Below are positions 10,027-22,061 of a DNA stretch of 64,000 bases, piece after piece (positions within the stretch are counted from its first letter, which is position 1; the number at the start of each line of letters is the position of its first letter). The stretch covers positions 45,347,598 to 45,411,597 of the forward strand of contig NC_030385.2 of NCBI RefSeq assembly GCF_001625215.2, in the 5' to 3' direction. Source of the DNA: Daucus carota subsp. sativus. Lineage: Eukaryota > Streptophyta > Magnoliopsida > Apiales > Apiaceae. Both the position numbers and the translations under genes were made by a program. The notes beneath the pieces were generated by a model. That model made no database searches, had not been told where the DNA came from, and was given only the letters and a program-made list of their open reading frames with translations.

Positions 10027-13000
10027 CTTGCCTTTAAGACAGATGTTGCCATTAAGATACGACGAATGATGGCTATAGGGGAAAGAATGGCAACAATCAT
10101 CACCCCAGTCATAAAAACAGCAGCAACACGAATATGATTCAACTCCTGAAGAATGTAACAATTGAGAAACAGAAAAATATCCAAAGCTTTTAACATCAAA
10201 GACTTAGTATCCCAAACCCACCCTTGCAGAGACAGTGTAGTAGGGATCACGCTTACCAATGATTGGAGAGATTGCACTATTTCCGATCCATCCAGCTGAT
10301 AATAATATGAAAAACATTTGCATCATAAGTATTTTATAATATCTAGTTCCTTCACTTGGTATGATTGTACCAGGAATAGTTATATACACAAATAGAGGAT
10401 CACAAAGTATATCTGCTTGTAGAAACAAAAGATTATCACAAAAAAACACAAGTTAAATTGAAAGCAAATGCATTAAAGGAAAACTCTTAAGCAGTCTCTT
10501 ATCAAATGTAATTCTATAGGAAGAGAGAAAAATGAACTAGGGAGTAAGCGTTCATCAATAATTAGGTTTTATGCTACCATCATATAACCAGCAAAAACAA
10601 TTTGTGTAATTGATGATAAAAAGAATACCAACTTTTGTATAGAGAGCTTAGAATGATTCTGCAAATGGATGGCAAAAAACATGAAACTTTGTTAAAGCCA
10701 ACTGCCTACCTGGTTAATAGTTTCTTTTGGATAAAAGGGTTAATAGTGGCCCCGTGCTTTCATATATTTGGTATATCTATGAAGGTCTTACTTATAAAAA
10801 AATTATTTCACTAAGATTATTGAAGAGGTGAATTTTAATAAACTAAGCAAATAGCAGATTAGCAAAAGCACAGACAAAGACTTCTTAAGAGTAAAATATA
10901 ATATGATCTTGCAACCTGACGCAAAAGTAATGTTTATATAAAAAATGAAAATTGACAATAACAAACATTTCAAACATGCCATAAATAGAGTTAATTGACT
11001 TTGCAGCTTTAATATTATCCCATGAGGCATGAGCTTTTGTCATCCCTGGTCTTGGTCCTAGAATCAGTTCAAGTATTAATTCATGATCCAACCTCAATCA
11101 CTATTCTTACACCAACTTAGAAACCCAATCAGCAGTTATTTTTCGAATCAGCACCATAAAAAATAGATACGGGATTAGTAGGGCACACCTTTCAAGTAGT
11201 AGAACATCGTGACTGATATTATAAGAACATTGAAGAGGATGACAGTTATCCATGGCATTCCAGCAACAAAATGTCGGATCAGCAAAAGCCATATCACGGA
11301 CAGAAACAAGGGTACAATTCCACCACAAACAATCAAAACAGGCCAAGCTTTCCCAACATCAGCTACATATCTCTAAATATTAACAATGGATATAAGTATT
11401 AAACTTAGAAATTAACAAACAACAATACATCACAATTATGATATTCCATAATACGAACACACATGACACATCATTACTTCTACAGGTGAGCAGGGTTCTT
11501 GCAGAGGTTCAATGATTAAGGATTAATAACTCTACGAACAAAATGAATAAATTAAGGTTAAAGATTATTGACCTTCAAGACTGATGAATGTGAGTTGATA
11601 GACCTGTGAATGGATTTATCTATGAGAATGTCATCAACAATGCTCACTCCACCCATCTCCCTCCAATGCCGCAAAGAGGCATTTGATGCACGCGCAATAA
11701 GCTGGCAGCTCCAATAGACTACATCATGGGGGGAAGGAAAAAGTAGGTGTTAATTGCAGCAAATGTGTTCCTGAGCTGGATAGAAGAATTTTCACTGTGT
11801 AATAGCTGTGAGTATCACGGACAGTCATTTTTTCACAACCAAGTGCACAAGATGTCTCTTTACTTACCATTTACACTTGGAAACACGATGGGGTAGCAAG
11901 GACCTTGAAGCTGAAGAGAACTATTTCTTAGTTGAGGGGTTAAATCGGCAAAATAGTCATAATTTCTATCAATCCAGTCATCTATTGAGAGACGAATATC
12001 GCCATCAGGATAATCACATACCCAACCTAGAGAATCCTCTGACGGGTTAGGGCAATCCAACAAACAGACACTTCTAGCATTGCCAAGCTTGAACTGACTA
12101 TTCTTCAAACCACTTTGGTAAACCTGGTTAGGATTTAGTCAGTAATGAAGTTCCAGTTCACGAAGGTTACGATGTGCATGTCTGTTACCACATACATTGC
12201 CCTCGTAGTCCAAGCCAAAATTAAGCCTGTGAAACCAAATTTTGGTCATGACAATAACCAAATAAGGGAAAAAAAGCAAAACAATTAATGACTGACCCAA
12301 GCAAGAAAGGCAGTAACATTTGGATATACATAACAAGAGAGCTGTGATATATAGTAGTCTGCGGAAGGAAGTTTCAATTTGCATTACTTGCAGTTTGTTA
12401 AATCTACTTCAAGAAAGTAAAACATGTGATTTATCCTTTTGTTTGCTAAATAAGTCATGGTCATAACTAAGATGCTAAATTTACGCTATGGAAAACACAT
12501 TACTAGTAATTAATGATGTATGATAGATAGACCCTAAATATGGGAAGCCGGATTGTTGCATCACACCATTAGCCGATCAATACTTGGGTCTAACAAAGCA
12601 AGACAACTAATCATAACAAAAAATTATGCCAGATTGCCAGCCACCTGTTTACACTACACATGGACTGTTGGCATTACTGTCTGTTAAACCGCAGCTTCTG
12701 TGGACAATTGCTTTGCTTGATTAGTTTCATCCTACTCGTTTAATAGTTACTTCAAAGTTAATTTTATTTAGCAAAAACCATGAGAACCTCCCAACTTGAT
12801 GAACCTATAACCTAATTAAAACCTATTTTTACATAACAAAGCCAAGATACTATACAAAAGCAAAATATAAAACTTTCTGAAAAAGACCCTTAATCTTGCT
12901 CAACAATACAGATCAAACCAACAGATCAAAAACACATTTAAAAAAAAAAAACTAAAGTTACCCTTTTAGGGCATAAAATGTGCAAAAGCAAAGCAAGCAT

Positions 13001-13246
13001 TGGGCAGTGTGAACATCATATTTCTTCAAAATATAAAGATAACAAAAGCAAGTACCTCAAAGGGTTTCCTTTGTTAAAAGCAAAGCTGGAGTTAACAATC
13101 ATGGCAACCCAGAAAGCAATGAAGAAGACAAGAAACACTACATCTCTACACTTCCTATTGTGCTTGATGATGCCATTATTATTACCACCCATTTCAGTTG
13201 AAGCTGGGTGTGTTGTGCTTACAACAGCTCCCAATGGCCCTCTCAT
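10027..13246 (-). pseudogene. CTL pseudogene: second copy, 3'-truncated, with a nonsense codon
   Basis: Exons on the minus strand: 13,056-13,246, 11,868-12,226, 11,573-11,718, 11,189-11,372, 10,222-10,295 and about 10,027-10,145. They follow CTL in order: MRGPLGAVVS, then GLDYEGNVCGN, ARASNASLRHW, RYVADVGKAWPVLIVCGG, AGWIGNSAISPIIG, and AILSPIAIIRRILMATSVLK. Exon lengths equal the intact copy (191, 359, 146). TGG of the intact gene (HYWLN) is TGA here at 12,139-12,141. No exon for the rest of the transporter follows, so at least half the protein is missing. Later exons remain open with good splice sites, so decay is recent or a short transcript persists. Two MITEs sit in its 5' UTR. Confidence 0.92.
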
Positions 13247-13250
13247 ATTA

Positions 13251-13623
13251 GAGCAACCCCAAGATTGCACACTCTTCTTGCTCATATTTGGTCTAGGTGG
13301 ACAAGATTTAGGGGTTAATATCAAAAATTAGTCCTACAACGCTACTACTTATCCCCTAAAAATTTTAGAGGAGAGAAAACTCATCCCCTATAATGTCACA
13401 TCATCAATATTACCTATATAATATAACATATATTTACTTCAACTCTACCTCTTCTCACCTATATTACCTTAAATATTAAATAAATATTAATTTTTAAATT
13501 ATAAGTAACAAGTATAGATAATACCATTGGAGTAAAATAATTTTTTGCTTACCTATATTTTAAGTAACCATTATTTTATTATTTTTTAAGTAACCAGTAC
13601 AGGGATTACCCTTGGAGATGCTC
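13251..13623. mobile_element. PIF/Harbinger-like MITE in the 5' UTR of the CTL pseudogene
   Basis: A 373-bp element with ends GAGCAACCCCAAG and CTTGGAGATGCTC, flanked by TTA at 13,248-13,250 and 13,624-13,626. The intact CTL copy reads CTCATATTACTG at this point, an empty site. The insertion lies four bases 5' of the CTL start codon and adds an in-frame upstream ATG (product extension starting MILTPKSCPP). Confidence 0.93.
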
Positions 13624-13664
13624 TTACTCTGTGTGTGTAAAGGTTGCTAAAATTGCAGAGTTTA

Positions 13665-14776
13665 GAGCATCTCCAACGCAGGTCACCTGTTAGCTTTAAA
13701 ATCTACGTGTCAATCCATATACCTAATATGTCAAAAAAACACAACTCCAACGGAGAGACCTTTTAGCAATATTTTTAGATACCGAAAAATCAGCACGCTA
13801 CATTTGCTGTATGAGAGCCTGTCATCTATATCATATCCACGTCATTTTCTTTTAAAATCCAACTCAAAAGAAAATTTAACTCTGCTTCAACCTAGGTTAT
13901 TATATATGTATTATAATATTATAATTATATTATATATATTTGTATAGCTTTTTTATTTTATAATTTAATTTTATGTATTGTTAAGTGTAAAAATATTTGT
14001 ATAAAATAAATAATATAATAAAAATAATATAATAAAACTAATATAATAACTTATATAGTTATTTAACGTCAATTGTGAATTTTTAACAAAGAAAATTAGT
14101 AAATCTTTTACATAATATAAATAATTTTTGTTGATTAGTTTTTTCAAGTTTTTATTATTATAATAGTATCGGTATATATGTTTTTATTAATTATATTTTT
14201 TATTTTCACTTATATTAAATAAAAAAATAATTAATTTTATATTTTTAATTCTTTCAAACTCTTTTTATCAAAAGATAATTAGCTTGAAATCTTTCACTTT
14301 AACTTTGATTCTTGCCCTTCTAAATTTCATTTTTTTTATTTATAACAGATAATATTATACCTTAAATCATTTTTACAATATTTCAATTGAAATATTTAAG
14401 ATACTATTATTATTATATTGCAAGTATATATGTATTGTTCTTGTTTTTTATAAATAATATTGTTATGTAATATTATGTGAAAATGTTACTTTACTGTCAA
14501 TCAAATTTTTAAAAAATTATAATATAATAATATAAAAATGTTAAATATTTATAATTAATCATTATTATAAAAGATATTATTTTGTTGTCAATAATATAGA
14601 ATAAAAACTAAATAAATTATTTTATTGAAATTTATAATTAACATTTAAAATAATATTTTAGATATAGCTAATGATTTTAGCTAATACCCACTGGAGCAAA
14701 AATCTTTACAGGCTCAAAATTTTTTTAGCTAATGATATTTTAGCTAACAGTTTCATCTTCAGCCTTGGAGATGCTC
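13665..14776. mobile_element. 1.1-kb non-autonomous PIF/Harbinger-like element
   Basis: It begins GAGCATCTCCAACG and ends CTTGGAGATGCTC, flanked by TTA at 13,662-13,664 and 14,777-14,779. The intact copy near 1,790-1,803 reads GCAGAGTTTAGGGAGGAG without interruption, the empty site. The interior is extremely AT-rich with no meaningful open frame, so it needs a transposase from elsewhere. Confidence 0.92.
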
Positions 14777-14869
14777 TTAGGGAGGAGAGTGGGGGATTAA
14801 AAGGACATGCGCGGAAAGAGCGTGTAAAAGAGGAGAAATGGAAAATATGAAGATGGGGGCAGCTCTAAA

Positions 14870-15829
14870 CTTTCACAACAAATCCAACAATAAAAAACAT
14901 AAGCCAGCTTATAATAAAAAGAAGTGATTAATTTGGTAGCCAAACACCCACAATGTTCTAACACTGATATAATTATTAAAAAAAAAATCTCACTGGTCAC
15001 TAAGTTGATAATAAATGTTAACGGTCCCCCTGCATTCACATCAATTCCACCAATTAAAAAAAATCATTTTCATAAAAATTGGTGTTTATTATGTGCCACA
15101 CATATTAGGAAAACAAGTAAAAATAATAGTGTTAATCTTAATATATCAACTCTAACAACATGTCTTGTTGTTCCGTGTTATTATTAATATAGAAATATAT
15201 TTGAATTGTAGTTGGATGGAAATGAAAAGGAGAGACGAGGGAGATGTATTTAAATGGGAGAAAGTTAATTTTTTATTGATAAAAATGATTTAGGATATGC
15301 ATAGATGGTGTATCAAAAATAAGACATTTGTTATGTCCTAGTGTTCAAGACTCTACTAGCACGTCGTTGGAGCACTCATTTGCTTTAAATACCTTAAATT
15401 TTGATTAGAATTTAAAAGCATATGATACTTAATATAAGTCAATATATTATTATTAAATATTAACCAATTTTTGATTGAATCAATTGACTTTTGACCGTTT
15501 TAAAAAAAACGTACTTTGACATGATTTCTGATTAATCAGAGGACGGGATTCATCCGAACTCCGATTAATTGGCCGAATTTTAGAACAGTATGTAGAAATA
15601 ACCAAAATATCTCTTGTATGATTTGGTGATACTAACTATTTATAAATTTTGACTAAAAATATCAGAATAATATACAATTGACATCCAGATATCACCAATA
15701 CACATTTAAAAAAATGGATATTATGTAAAAAATTATAAAAAAACTGTTAAAAAGAAAAGACAAAGACGCATTTCAGAAATATGTGTCACTCAAAACTTCA
15801 ATATTCTATCTCCTTCAAAGCTTCACTGC
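14870..15829. other. AT-rich spacer upstream of the CTL pseudogene
   Basis: Similarity to unit 1 ends near 14,867. Short open frames near 14,797-15,187 are low-complexity and overlap on both strands. I see no gene or element end that I can support. Confidence 0.4.
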
Positions 15830-16335
15830 CCTATTAGAGTTATAACTCTTTTCATTATCAATTAATTGATCTTCAGGATCCAAAAGGAATGCAATTTTGA
15901 TGTGATAGTCAGGGGACTTCATGTTCCTAACTTGGACATCAACCACATAAGTCTCTCTGGCCATCTTCATCAATAGATTCATAGCATACTTGTTTGTTAT
16001 AGCCCCCTCTTCACCTTTTGACTTAATATTTGTTTAAACTTTATCATAAGTTGTGGCGAGTTATAACGGCCTTCTTCCACAAGAAACTTGGAAGCAAACC
16101 TTGCCACAACATTACAATAATTCACATTCATAATCTTTTTTTTTATATGTTGTGAGTTATACATTGATAGATCCTGAATTTCATTGGACTACCAAATATA
16201 GCCTTCCAATATGGTTTTCTAAATTCCCTCACCCACTTTGTTGCACGGCCATAAACCATGTACAATTACTTCATCCTCAACATAATAGGTAAAAACTATT
16301 GTTTTATAAATATGGAGTTTGTCCTCCATGCTCCT
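15830..16335 (-). pseudogene. Unidentified degraded coding sequence
   Basis: The minus strand shows protein-like pieces in different frames: HIYKTIVFTYYVEDEVIVHG, then KWVREFRKPYWKAIFG, NVVARFASKFLVEEGRY, ARETYVVDVQVRNMKSPDYH and IKIAFLLDPEDQLIDNEKSY, the last ending in a stop. Their order and composition suggest one old gene with several frameshifts. I do not recognise the family. It could be a host gene copy or transposon-derived. Confidence 0.4.
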
Positions 16336-16367
16336 GATAATCTCCTAAAAATGAGTACTGGACAGTG

Positions 16368-17290
16368 GTGCCTTTACTCATGTGTTCACTTGTTCAAACT
16401 CTGTAAACATGCATCTATCCTTAATGAAAGGATATGAACATGCAACACAACATAACATCGAAAAAAATCACTTGGTCGAAAAAAATCACTTGGTGGCATG
16501 ATCAATAGAGGAAGTTGAAAAATGAAATATATAGTTAACAAAAAATTCACTAGAAATCAACTTGACAAAGCAAGGCAAGGACCAACATTAATTCTCTTGG
16601 AGTGAATTTTTAGCCCCGAAAAGGTTCCAATCATGGCTGATATTTAATCAGAATAAACACATGAAAAAGAATAATATTCAAATTATATAATTTTTTACCG
16701 TTTAACAAAATAAATAAGATATGTCCACTTTGATTAGAATGTTGGATACCAACATGATAACATAGAAAACAAAAAATTAATATTCAGATTATTGAATTTT
16801 TTACCGTTGTACGACATTATGTAAAATCAAGGACAAAAATTTAAGGACCCTCTTACCCCTCTCAAGATCCGCCTCTAGTTCCAATCATAGCCGGTGCCCT
16901 TTACTCCTGTGCTCAATGCATCTACTGTTAATGAAAAGATACTAACCTGCAACACAACAAAACATTAAAAAAACTCACTTGGTGGCATGGTCAATATAGG
17001 AAGTTGAAAAATAAAATACTATTAACAAAAAATTCACTAGAAACCAACCTGACGAAGCAAGGCAAGGACCATTAATTCTCTTGAAGTGAATTTTTAGCCC
17101 TGAAAAGATTCTAATCATGACTTGTGCCTTTACTCCTGTGTTCACTTGTTCAAACTCTCTAAACATACATCTACTGTTAATGAAAAGATACTAACATGCA
17201 ACACAACATAACATTAAAATACAACATAACATTAAAAAAAAAACTCACTAAAAAACTCACTAAGTGTTGGTGGCATGGTCAATAGAAGAA
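16368..17290. repeat. Degenerate direct repeats, three partial units
   Basis: The string CCTTTACTC(C/A)TGTG, a TTCACTTGTTCAAACTCT block, TAATGAAA(G/A)GATA, ATGCAACACAACATAACAT, TTGGTGGCATG(G/A)TCAAT and AAAATTCACTAGAAA recurs from about 16,370, 16,893 and 17,125. Spacings are unequal (about 520 and 230 bp), so internal segments were lost or inserted. No coding capacity. Confidence 0.75.
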
Positions 17291-18198
17291 GGGAAGGAAA
17301 AGAGCAAGCTAAACATTGTGTATTGTGTAGTATAGATGAAGATGTCATTTCATTTTAATAATGTTTTGACAAAAATAGATAATAGACTGTCCAAACAACC
17401 TGGTACAAAGTATTGAGAGTCGAAAACAATAGTTGGTGATCAAGAAAAGGGAACACAAAATCATTTGGCAGCATTGTTTTAGGGCGCATGATATTATGGT
17501 TCATTTATATTAGCTACCAAAATTTGTCACGTATAAATGAAGAATTGAAGTGGTCTAAAATTTACTCTTCAAAAATCATACAGCATCTTATTCAATTTAG
17601 AATTTGTTTGTTTTTTAATCTAACTTTTTGTCAATATAAATTTTAAAGATAAATAAAATATTAATTTTTAATGTAATATATATACATCTTTAATCCTTTT
17701 GAAAACTAATGTACTTGAACCTAGAATAAATATACAAATGTAAATTGTATATCTACTTTATATGCTAAGGATATTAAAATATTATTAAATAACCAATCTT
17801 TAATTTTATTAAATTATAGTTACATATCAAAGACAAAAATATTACCACACTTTGAGAATTTTATAAGTTTAATAACTATCAATTGAAAAAAAAAATCTAA
17901 AGTAAACTTATGTTATATACTTCTAAAAAATATGCTTGTTTTCACACCATAATACTTAATTTCAGAAACTTAAGAATTTTAAGCAATCATACAAAAAAAT
18001 TGTCTACCAGGATTTTGTAATTATTTTGAGAACAATTTATTAAATTTGTGAAATGTAATCTTAAATAAATTAAAGGTGTTCATTTTTCATCGTTTTTAAA
18101 GCTAATTCACTTCTTGGTGTAAATATTTAATTAAAGTTCTTATTAGTTCAACAAATTTGTACATTTTTTAATTTATTCAATTAACTCTATATATTTAT
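17291..18198. other. AT-rich spacer, nothing identified
   Basis: Very AT-rich sequence with no supportable gene, terminal repeat or promoter. In unit 1 the corresponding interval carries the PPR gene; no PPR exon 2 is found here. Confidence 0.4.
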
Positions 18199-18318
18199 GT
18201 GATTTTTCTGGGAGATTAGAAGCATGTGAAGATTGTGTGAGGTTGGATTGGACGTGATTGTTGATATTGTTGTCCCCATATTTGAGTGGGGTTGAAACAA
18301 GTGAGTCAGGGTTTTAGG
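18199..18318 (-). pseudogene. Duplicated scrap of the PPR 5' region
   Basis: About 120 bp from TTTTCTGGGAGATTAGAAGC to GAGTCAGGGTTTTAG matches 5,940-6,055 upstream of the PPR start with some substitutions. Similarity stops at the left edge and on the right is interrupted by a composite transposon. It is the only trace of the PPR gene in unit 2. Confidence 0.85.
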
Positions 18319-18515
18319 TAAGGATAGAGCAAGATCGAACCAAAAATCAAAACCGAAACTATAAAAATCGAACAAAACCGTATCATTAAAAATCGAACCG
18401 GTTAATAACTGAACCGAATAAAAACCGAACCAATAATATGGTTGCAGTTTGGTTTTGAAATTCTTAAAACCGAATACAAACCGAACCAAACCGAATAAAA
18501 TATATAAATATTTTT

Positions 18516-18521
<6 letters not shown>

Positions 18522-18580
<59 letters not shown>
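18522..18580. repeat. (TA)n microsatellite
   Basis: About 29 TA units end directly at AGGGGAGGTTC, the start of another repeat-family sequence. Confidence 0.9.
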
Positions 18581-18583
<3 letters not shown>

Positions 18584-18804
18584 GAGGTTCAAAAGAGACC
18601 AGAGTTAAGAGAGAGACCTGAGAGACCGTGCATCTGACCATTGATTATTATCTGATCCTATGGCTTAAATTTTATACATCTATATTAGTATTAATACATA
18701 TTTAACACTGCAAGGATAGTATTTGTAAATTTTAAATACGATTTCCATATACATAATAAATGTGTATTCAATCAGCATTATTACCATATTAAAATGCTAA
18801 TCAA
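18581..18804. mobile_element. Partial element beginning AGGGGAGGTTC after a TA run
   Basis: The sequence AGGGGAGGTTCAAAAGAGAC directly follows a dinucleotide run. A similar start, AGGGGAGGGTTCTGG, follows a (CA)n run near 22,061. This resembles plant elements that sit in microsatellites (Micron-like), but the other end is not defined, so family and limits are uncertain. Confidence 0.35.
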
Positions 18805-20306
18805 TCAATATACTTATATAAAGGAGAAGCGAGGGGCGTGTAGGTGGCGCTTCTCAGATAGCTCCGTTCTATTTTTCTAATTTTCTGGAATTTTTGGATG
18901 AAAGATATCAAAAAAAAAATTATTTCAGATTAATTGATATGGTATATATCTTGGCATAAATTAATCTGATTCTGTTTCAGTTTATTTATGGAATATAATA
19001 AATTGCAAGTATTAATCTGATTCCGTTTCAAATTATTTATGGAATATAGTAGCTTGCAAGTTTTTTAATATGATTCTATTTTAGATTATTTAATTATGGA
19101 ATAGAGTAGCACACAAGTTTCTCGGCACCTATAAATACCCTTATAGGTTGTAGGGTCTTGGATCATCTAAACACAACTTACACTCTCTCTAGATATCACA
19201 GTTAGGGGTGCGTATTCGATTCGGTTAACCGAAAACTGAACCGAATAACCGAAATAATTTCGGTTCGATTAATCGAAATTTATATTTCAGTTCGGTTTTC
19301 AGTAGCCAAATTTTCATTTTTCGGTTATTCAGTTATCCGGTTTTTTAATCGCATTTAACCGAAAACCGTACGGTTAACCGAAGTTTTATTTACTTTATAA
19401 AAAAAAAATCAGGTGCAGGTGCAGGTGACATTATCAAATGAATATATCAGGTGAAGGAACAGAGGCATGGCTACTGGCTGAAGACTTTTTTTATTAACTT
19501 GAATTGTGAACTTAAATATTTTTAACTATTGTCTTAAAGTGACTCATTGGAGACTTGCAGTTATAGTTTTAAAGTAACAAATTATATTAATGCTTGATGT
19601 AATGATGTTTATTCCAAATTATTTTCATAGTTTTCACTTTTCAGAGGTTTTCTGAAAATTTCGATTTTCGGTTCGGTGACAAAACTGAAATTAATTTGGT
19701 TCGGTATTCGATAGAGTTTTTCATGGAATTTCGGTTTCGGTTAACCGAATGCACACCCCTAATCACAATGATATATGTTTGTTGGTTATTCTGTTATAAT
19801 ATTTTTTTGGTCGTTGGACGTATTTGTTTTTATTTGCAAACTTACTGTCTGTTTTATTGGGCGATCGATGTATATAGCTAGATGTCAGCAATCAGTCCTA
19901 TTAAAGAGCCGTATGCTTTTTATATGCAGGAAGTGGTGTATGTGTTTAAGAAGTAGTGTTTGAAAAAATGAATGACAACGTTAGTCAAGAACATGATTAC
20001 TTTTCAAAAAGAAAAACACAATTAAAATTAAGATTCGTCGTGCTTCAAATCGTTAATTACATGCATAAATTTATTATCATTTTTTCACTCATGAATTATA
20101 GTCCAATTTTGCAGTTTTAAATATTAATATTGGTATTGTATCGAGATGTTTATAATATAAAATTTATTTTATTCTACAAATATTAATTTTGGATCATTAA
20201 TATAATTTTTATAAGTCGCCGCAAATTGATTTTATTCTACAAATATTAATTTTGAATTATTAATATTATTTTTATAGGCCGCCGCAACGCGCGGCTTCTC
20301 AACTAG
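18805..20306 (+). mobile_element. Non-autonomous Helitron
   Basis: The 5' end reads TCAATATACTTATATAAAGG followed by AGAAGCGAGGGGCG. The 3' end shows the hairpin GCCGC-AACGC-GCGGC, then TTCTCAA and the CTAG terminus followed by T. This is the usual plant Helitron architecture, with no target duplication. Tandem sub-repeats (TTTATTCTACAAATATTAAT, twice) precede the hairpin. There is no Rep/helicase frame. A hAT MITE is nested at 19,203-19,761. The TC start could be 18,801 instead. Confidence 0.8.
19203..19761. mobile_element. hAT-type MITE nested in the Helitron
   Basis: A 559-bp element begins TAGGGGTGCG and ends GCACACCCCTA, with GGTTAACCGAA near both ends. It is flanked by ATCACAGT (19,195-19,202) and ATCACAAT (19,762-19,769), an eight-base duplication with one mismatch. 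These are hAT features. Confidence 0.88.
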
Positions 20307-20487
20307 TTTTATTACTATGTGTCACAATCTTCCATAATTGCAAAACACACGCTTCAGTTGCTAAAGAAACTTAAAGATCATGATTGCATATTGTTCCCAT
20401 AATTAGAACAAATCTTTTCATAATTTAACTATCTATCTTTCTTCTTTATTATGAGTTCACGTTTACTCCTATATTATTTTACATAAG

Positions 20488-21960
20488 ATTCTTTAAGGTG
20501 TTTATCAGAAACATGATAAGAATTTTACGTAGAAAATTGAAAAAGTTGCTATTAATTATTTAATATTTTAATTATGGAGATTCCATAACTTGTTCATACA
20601 GTGATAAGAATAAATACATTTTAATATCAAAATAAAAAAAATTACAATGATATCAATGAGGTTTCACTTGTAAATTCCGCAAAATATATTGTACTTATTA
20701 CTATATTTTATTGTCTAATTTATACTTTTTATTAAATTATTAACTTAAATTCAAAAGATTCTTTAAGGTGTTCCTCATACACAACATAAAATTAAATCTC
20801 TTTGTATTATTTTTGATAAAACAAAAGCTGGTTTAAGGTGAGAAGATATGATAGGGAGATTCGTTAAGGTGTTCGTAAAGGGAGTGTTAAGAATTATTCA
20901 TTTTTGTTTAATTTTAGTTGAATTCCTACTTTTAATAATTTTCGAATACATAATAAAATCAATAATGTCTTTTTACCATCAATTAAAAGTAGTTAATATA
21001 TTTTTAATTCTTTTAGATATTGACGTTATAAAATTTAAAAAAAATATTTCACTAGATATTCAAATTAATCTCTCATAAATTTATTATTATTAAAAAAGTG
21101 AGAAAATTTATCTGGACTTTTGGGAAGGTGAATAGAGATTTGAAAAAGTTTGTATTAAAAATCTAACGTTTAATTTATATGGAGATTCTATAACGTGTTC
21201 GTGAAAGTGATAAGAATAATTATATTTAAATATTACAATTAAAAAATTAAAATTACAACAATATCAATAGAGTTCAACTTGTAATATCTGCAATATCTCA
21301 TACTTTCGTTACACTTATAGTATATTTTACCTACTATCTTAAAATTTTCAAATATTAATTCAATATGTTCTTTTGTAGAGATTCTTTAAGGTGCTACGTT
21401 GCAATAGAATAAAAATGCATAGTTGTGTTTTTTTAATATCTACTAAGAGCATCTCCAGCAGCTTCCCTATATGGTGTCCTAAGCTATTAATATAAGGAAT
21501 ATGACATAAAACACAACTCCAGCAGAGTCCTAGCCATCCCTTAAAAAGTTAGGATGCCCACTTCATTCCTCATTTTTAAGGATTGTGGAACCATTCCTCA
21601 TACTATTTTAAATAATAAAATATTCACTTCTCTCCTTTTTCTTCCTCTTTCCACCTTTCTCTCTCCTACTTACAAGTTGAATATAATATTATAATAATAA
21701 TAGAGAATAGAAATAGGGAATGTTGTTGGAGTTCCCATTCAATAAAATGTAGTAATCCCTTAAAAATTGAATATTTTATTATATATTTAGGGAACATGTT
21801 AAGACTCTGCTGGAGATGCTCTAATAGAGATTCCTTATTTTGATTAATATGGAGATTCATTAAGGTGTTCTCAAAAAACTACACGGTTGTGTTTATTTTA
21901 AAATTTACTGATAGAGATTTATTAATTTGATTATTATGGAGATTGATTGAGGTGTTTTAA
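20488..21960 (+). repeat. Dispersed short repeat GGAGATTC-n-TTAAGGTGTTC, about eight copies
   Basis: Related 20-base strings occur near 20,488, 20,578, 20,757, 20,855, 21,181, 21,379, 21,852 and 21,938, for example GGGAGATTCGTTAAGGTGTT and GGAGATTCATTAAGGTGTTC. All are on the same strand, spaced about 80-470 bp (the largest gap holds the 21,447 MITE), in AT-rich DNA without genes. A 76-codon frame at 20,848-21,078 lies among them and looks incidental. Confidence 0.7.
21447..21821. mobile_element. PIF/Harbinger-like MITE, GAGCATCTCC family, copy 2
   Basis: A 375-bp element flanked by TAA (21,444-21,446 and 21,822-21,824). It is the inverted near-identical sibling of 7,527-7,902, as shown by shared internal strings such as AGGATGCCCACTTCATTCCT and ATGGTGTCCTAAGC. 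Confidence 0.93.
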
Positions 21961-22061
21961 AATACAAGGTTCTAATGAGAGATCTAATAATATTTTTTTT
22001 TGCAAACATTGTGTTCTATATCAAGTGTTTTGAATTCAATGTAAGAACACACACACACATA

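Noticed and set aside
16440-17290. CRISPR-like or satellite array in the repeated region
   Set aside because: Only three partial, unequal copies with long units; this is degenerate tandem duplication in a plant genome.
20848-21078. 76-codon frame among the short repeats
   Set aside because: Composition is that of translated AT-rich DNA (Ile, Phe, Leu, Lys), and its start lies inside a repeat copy.
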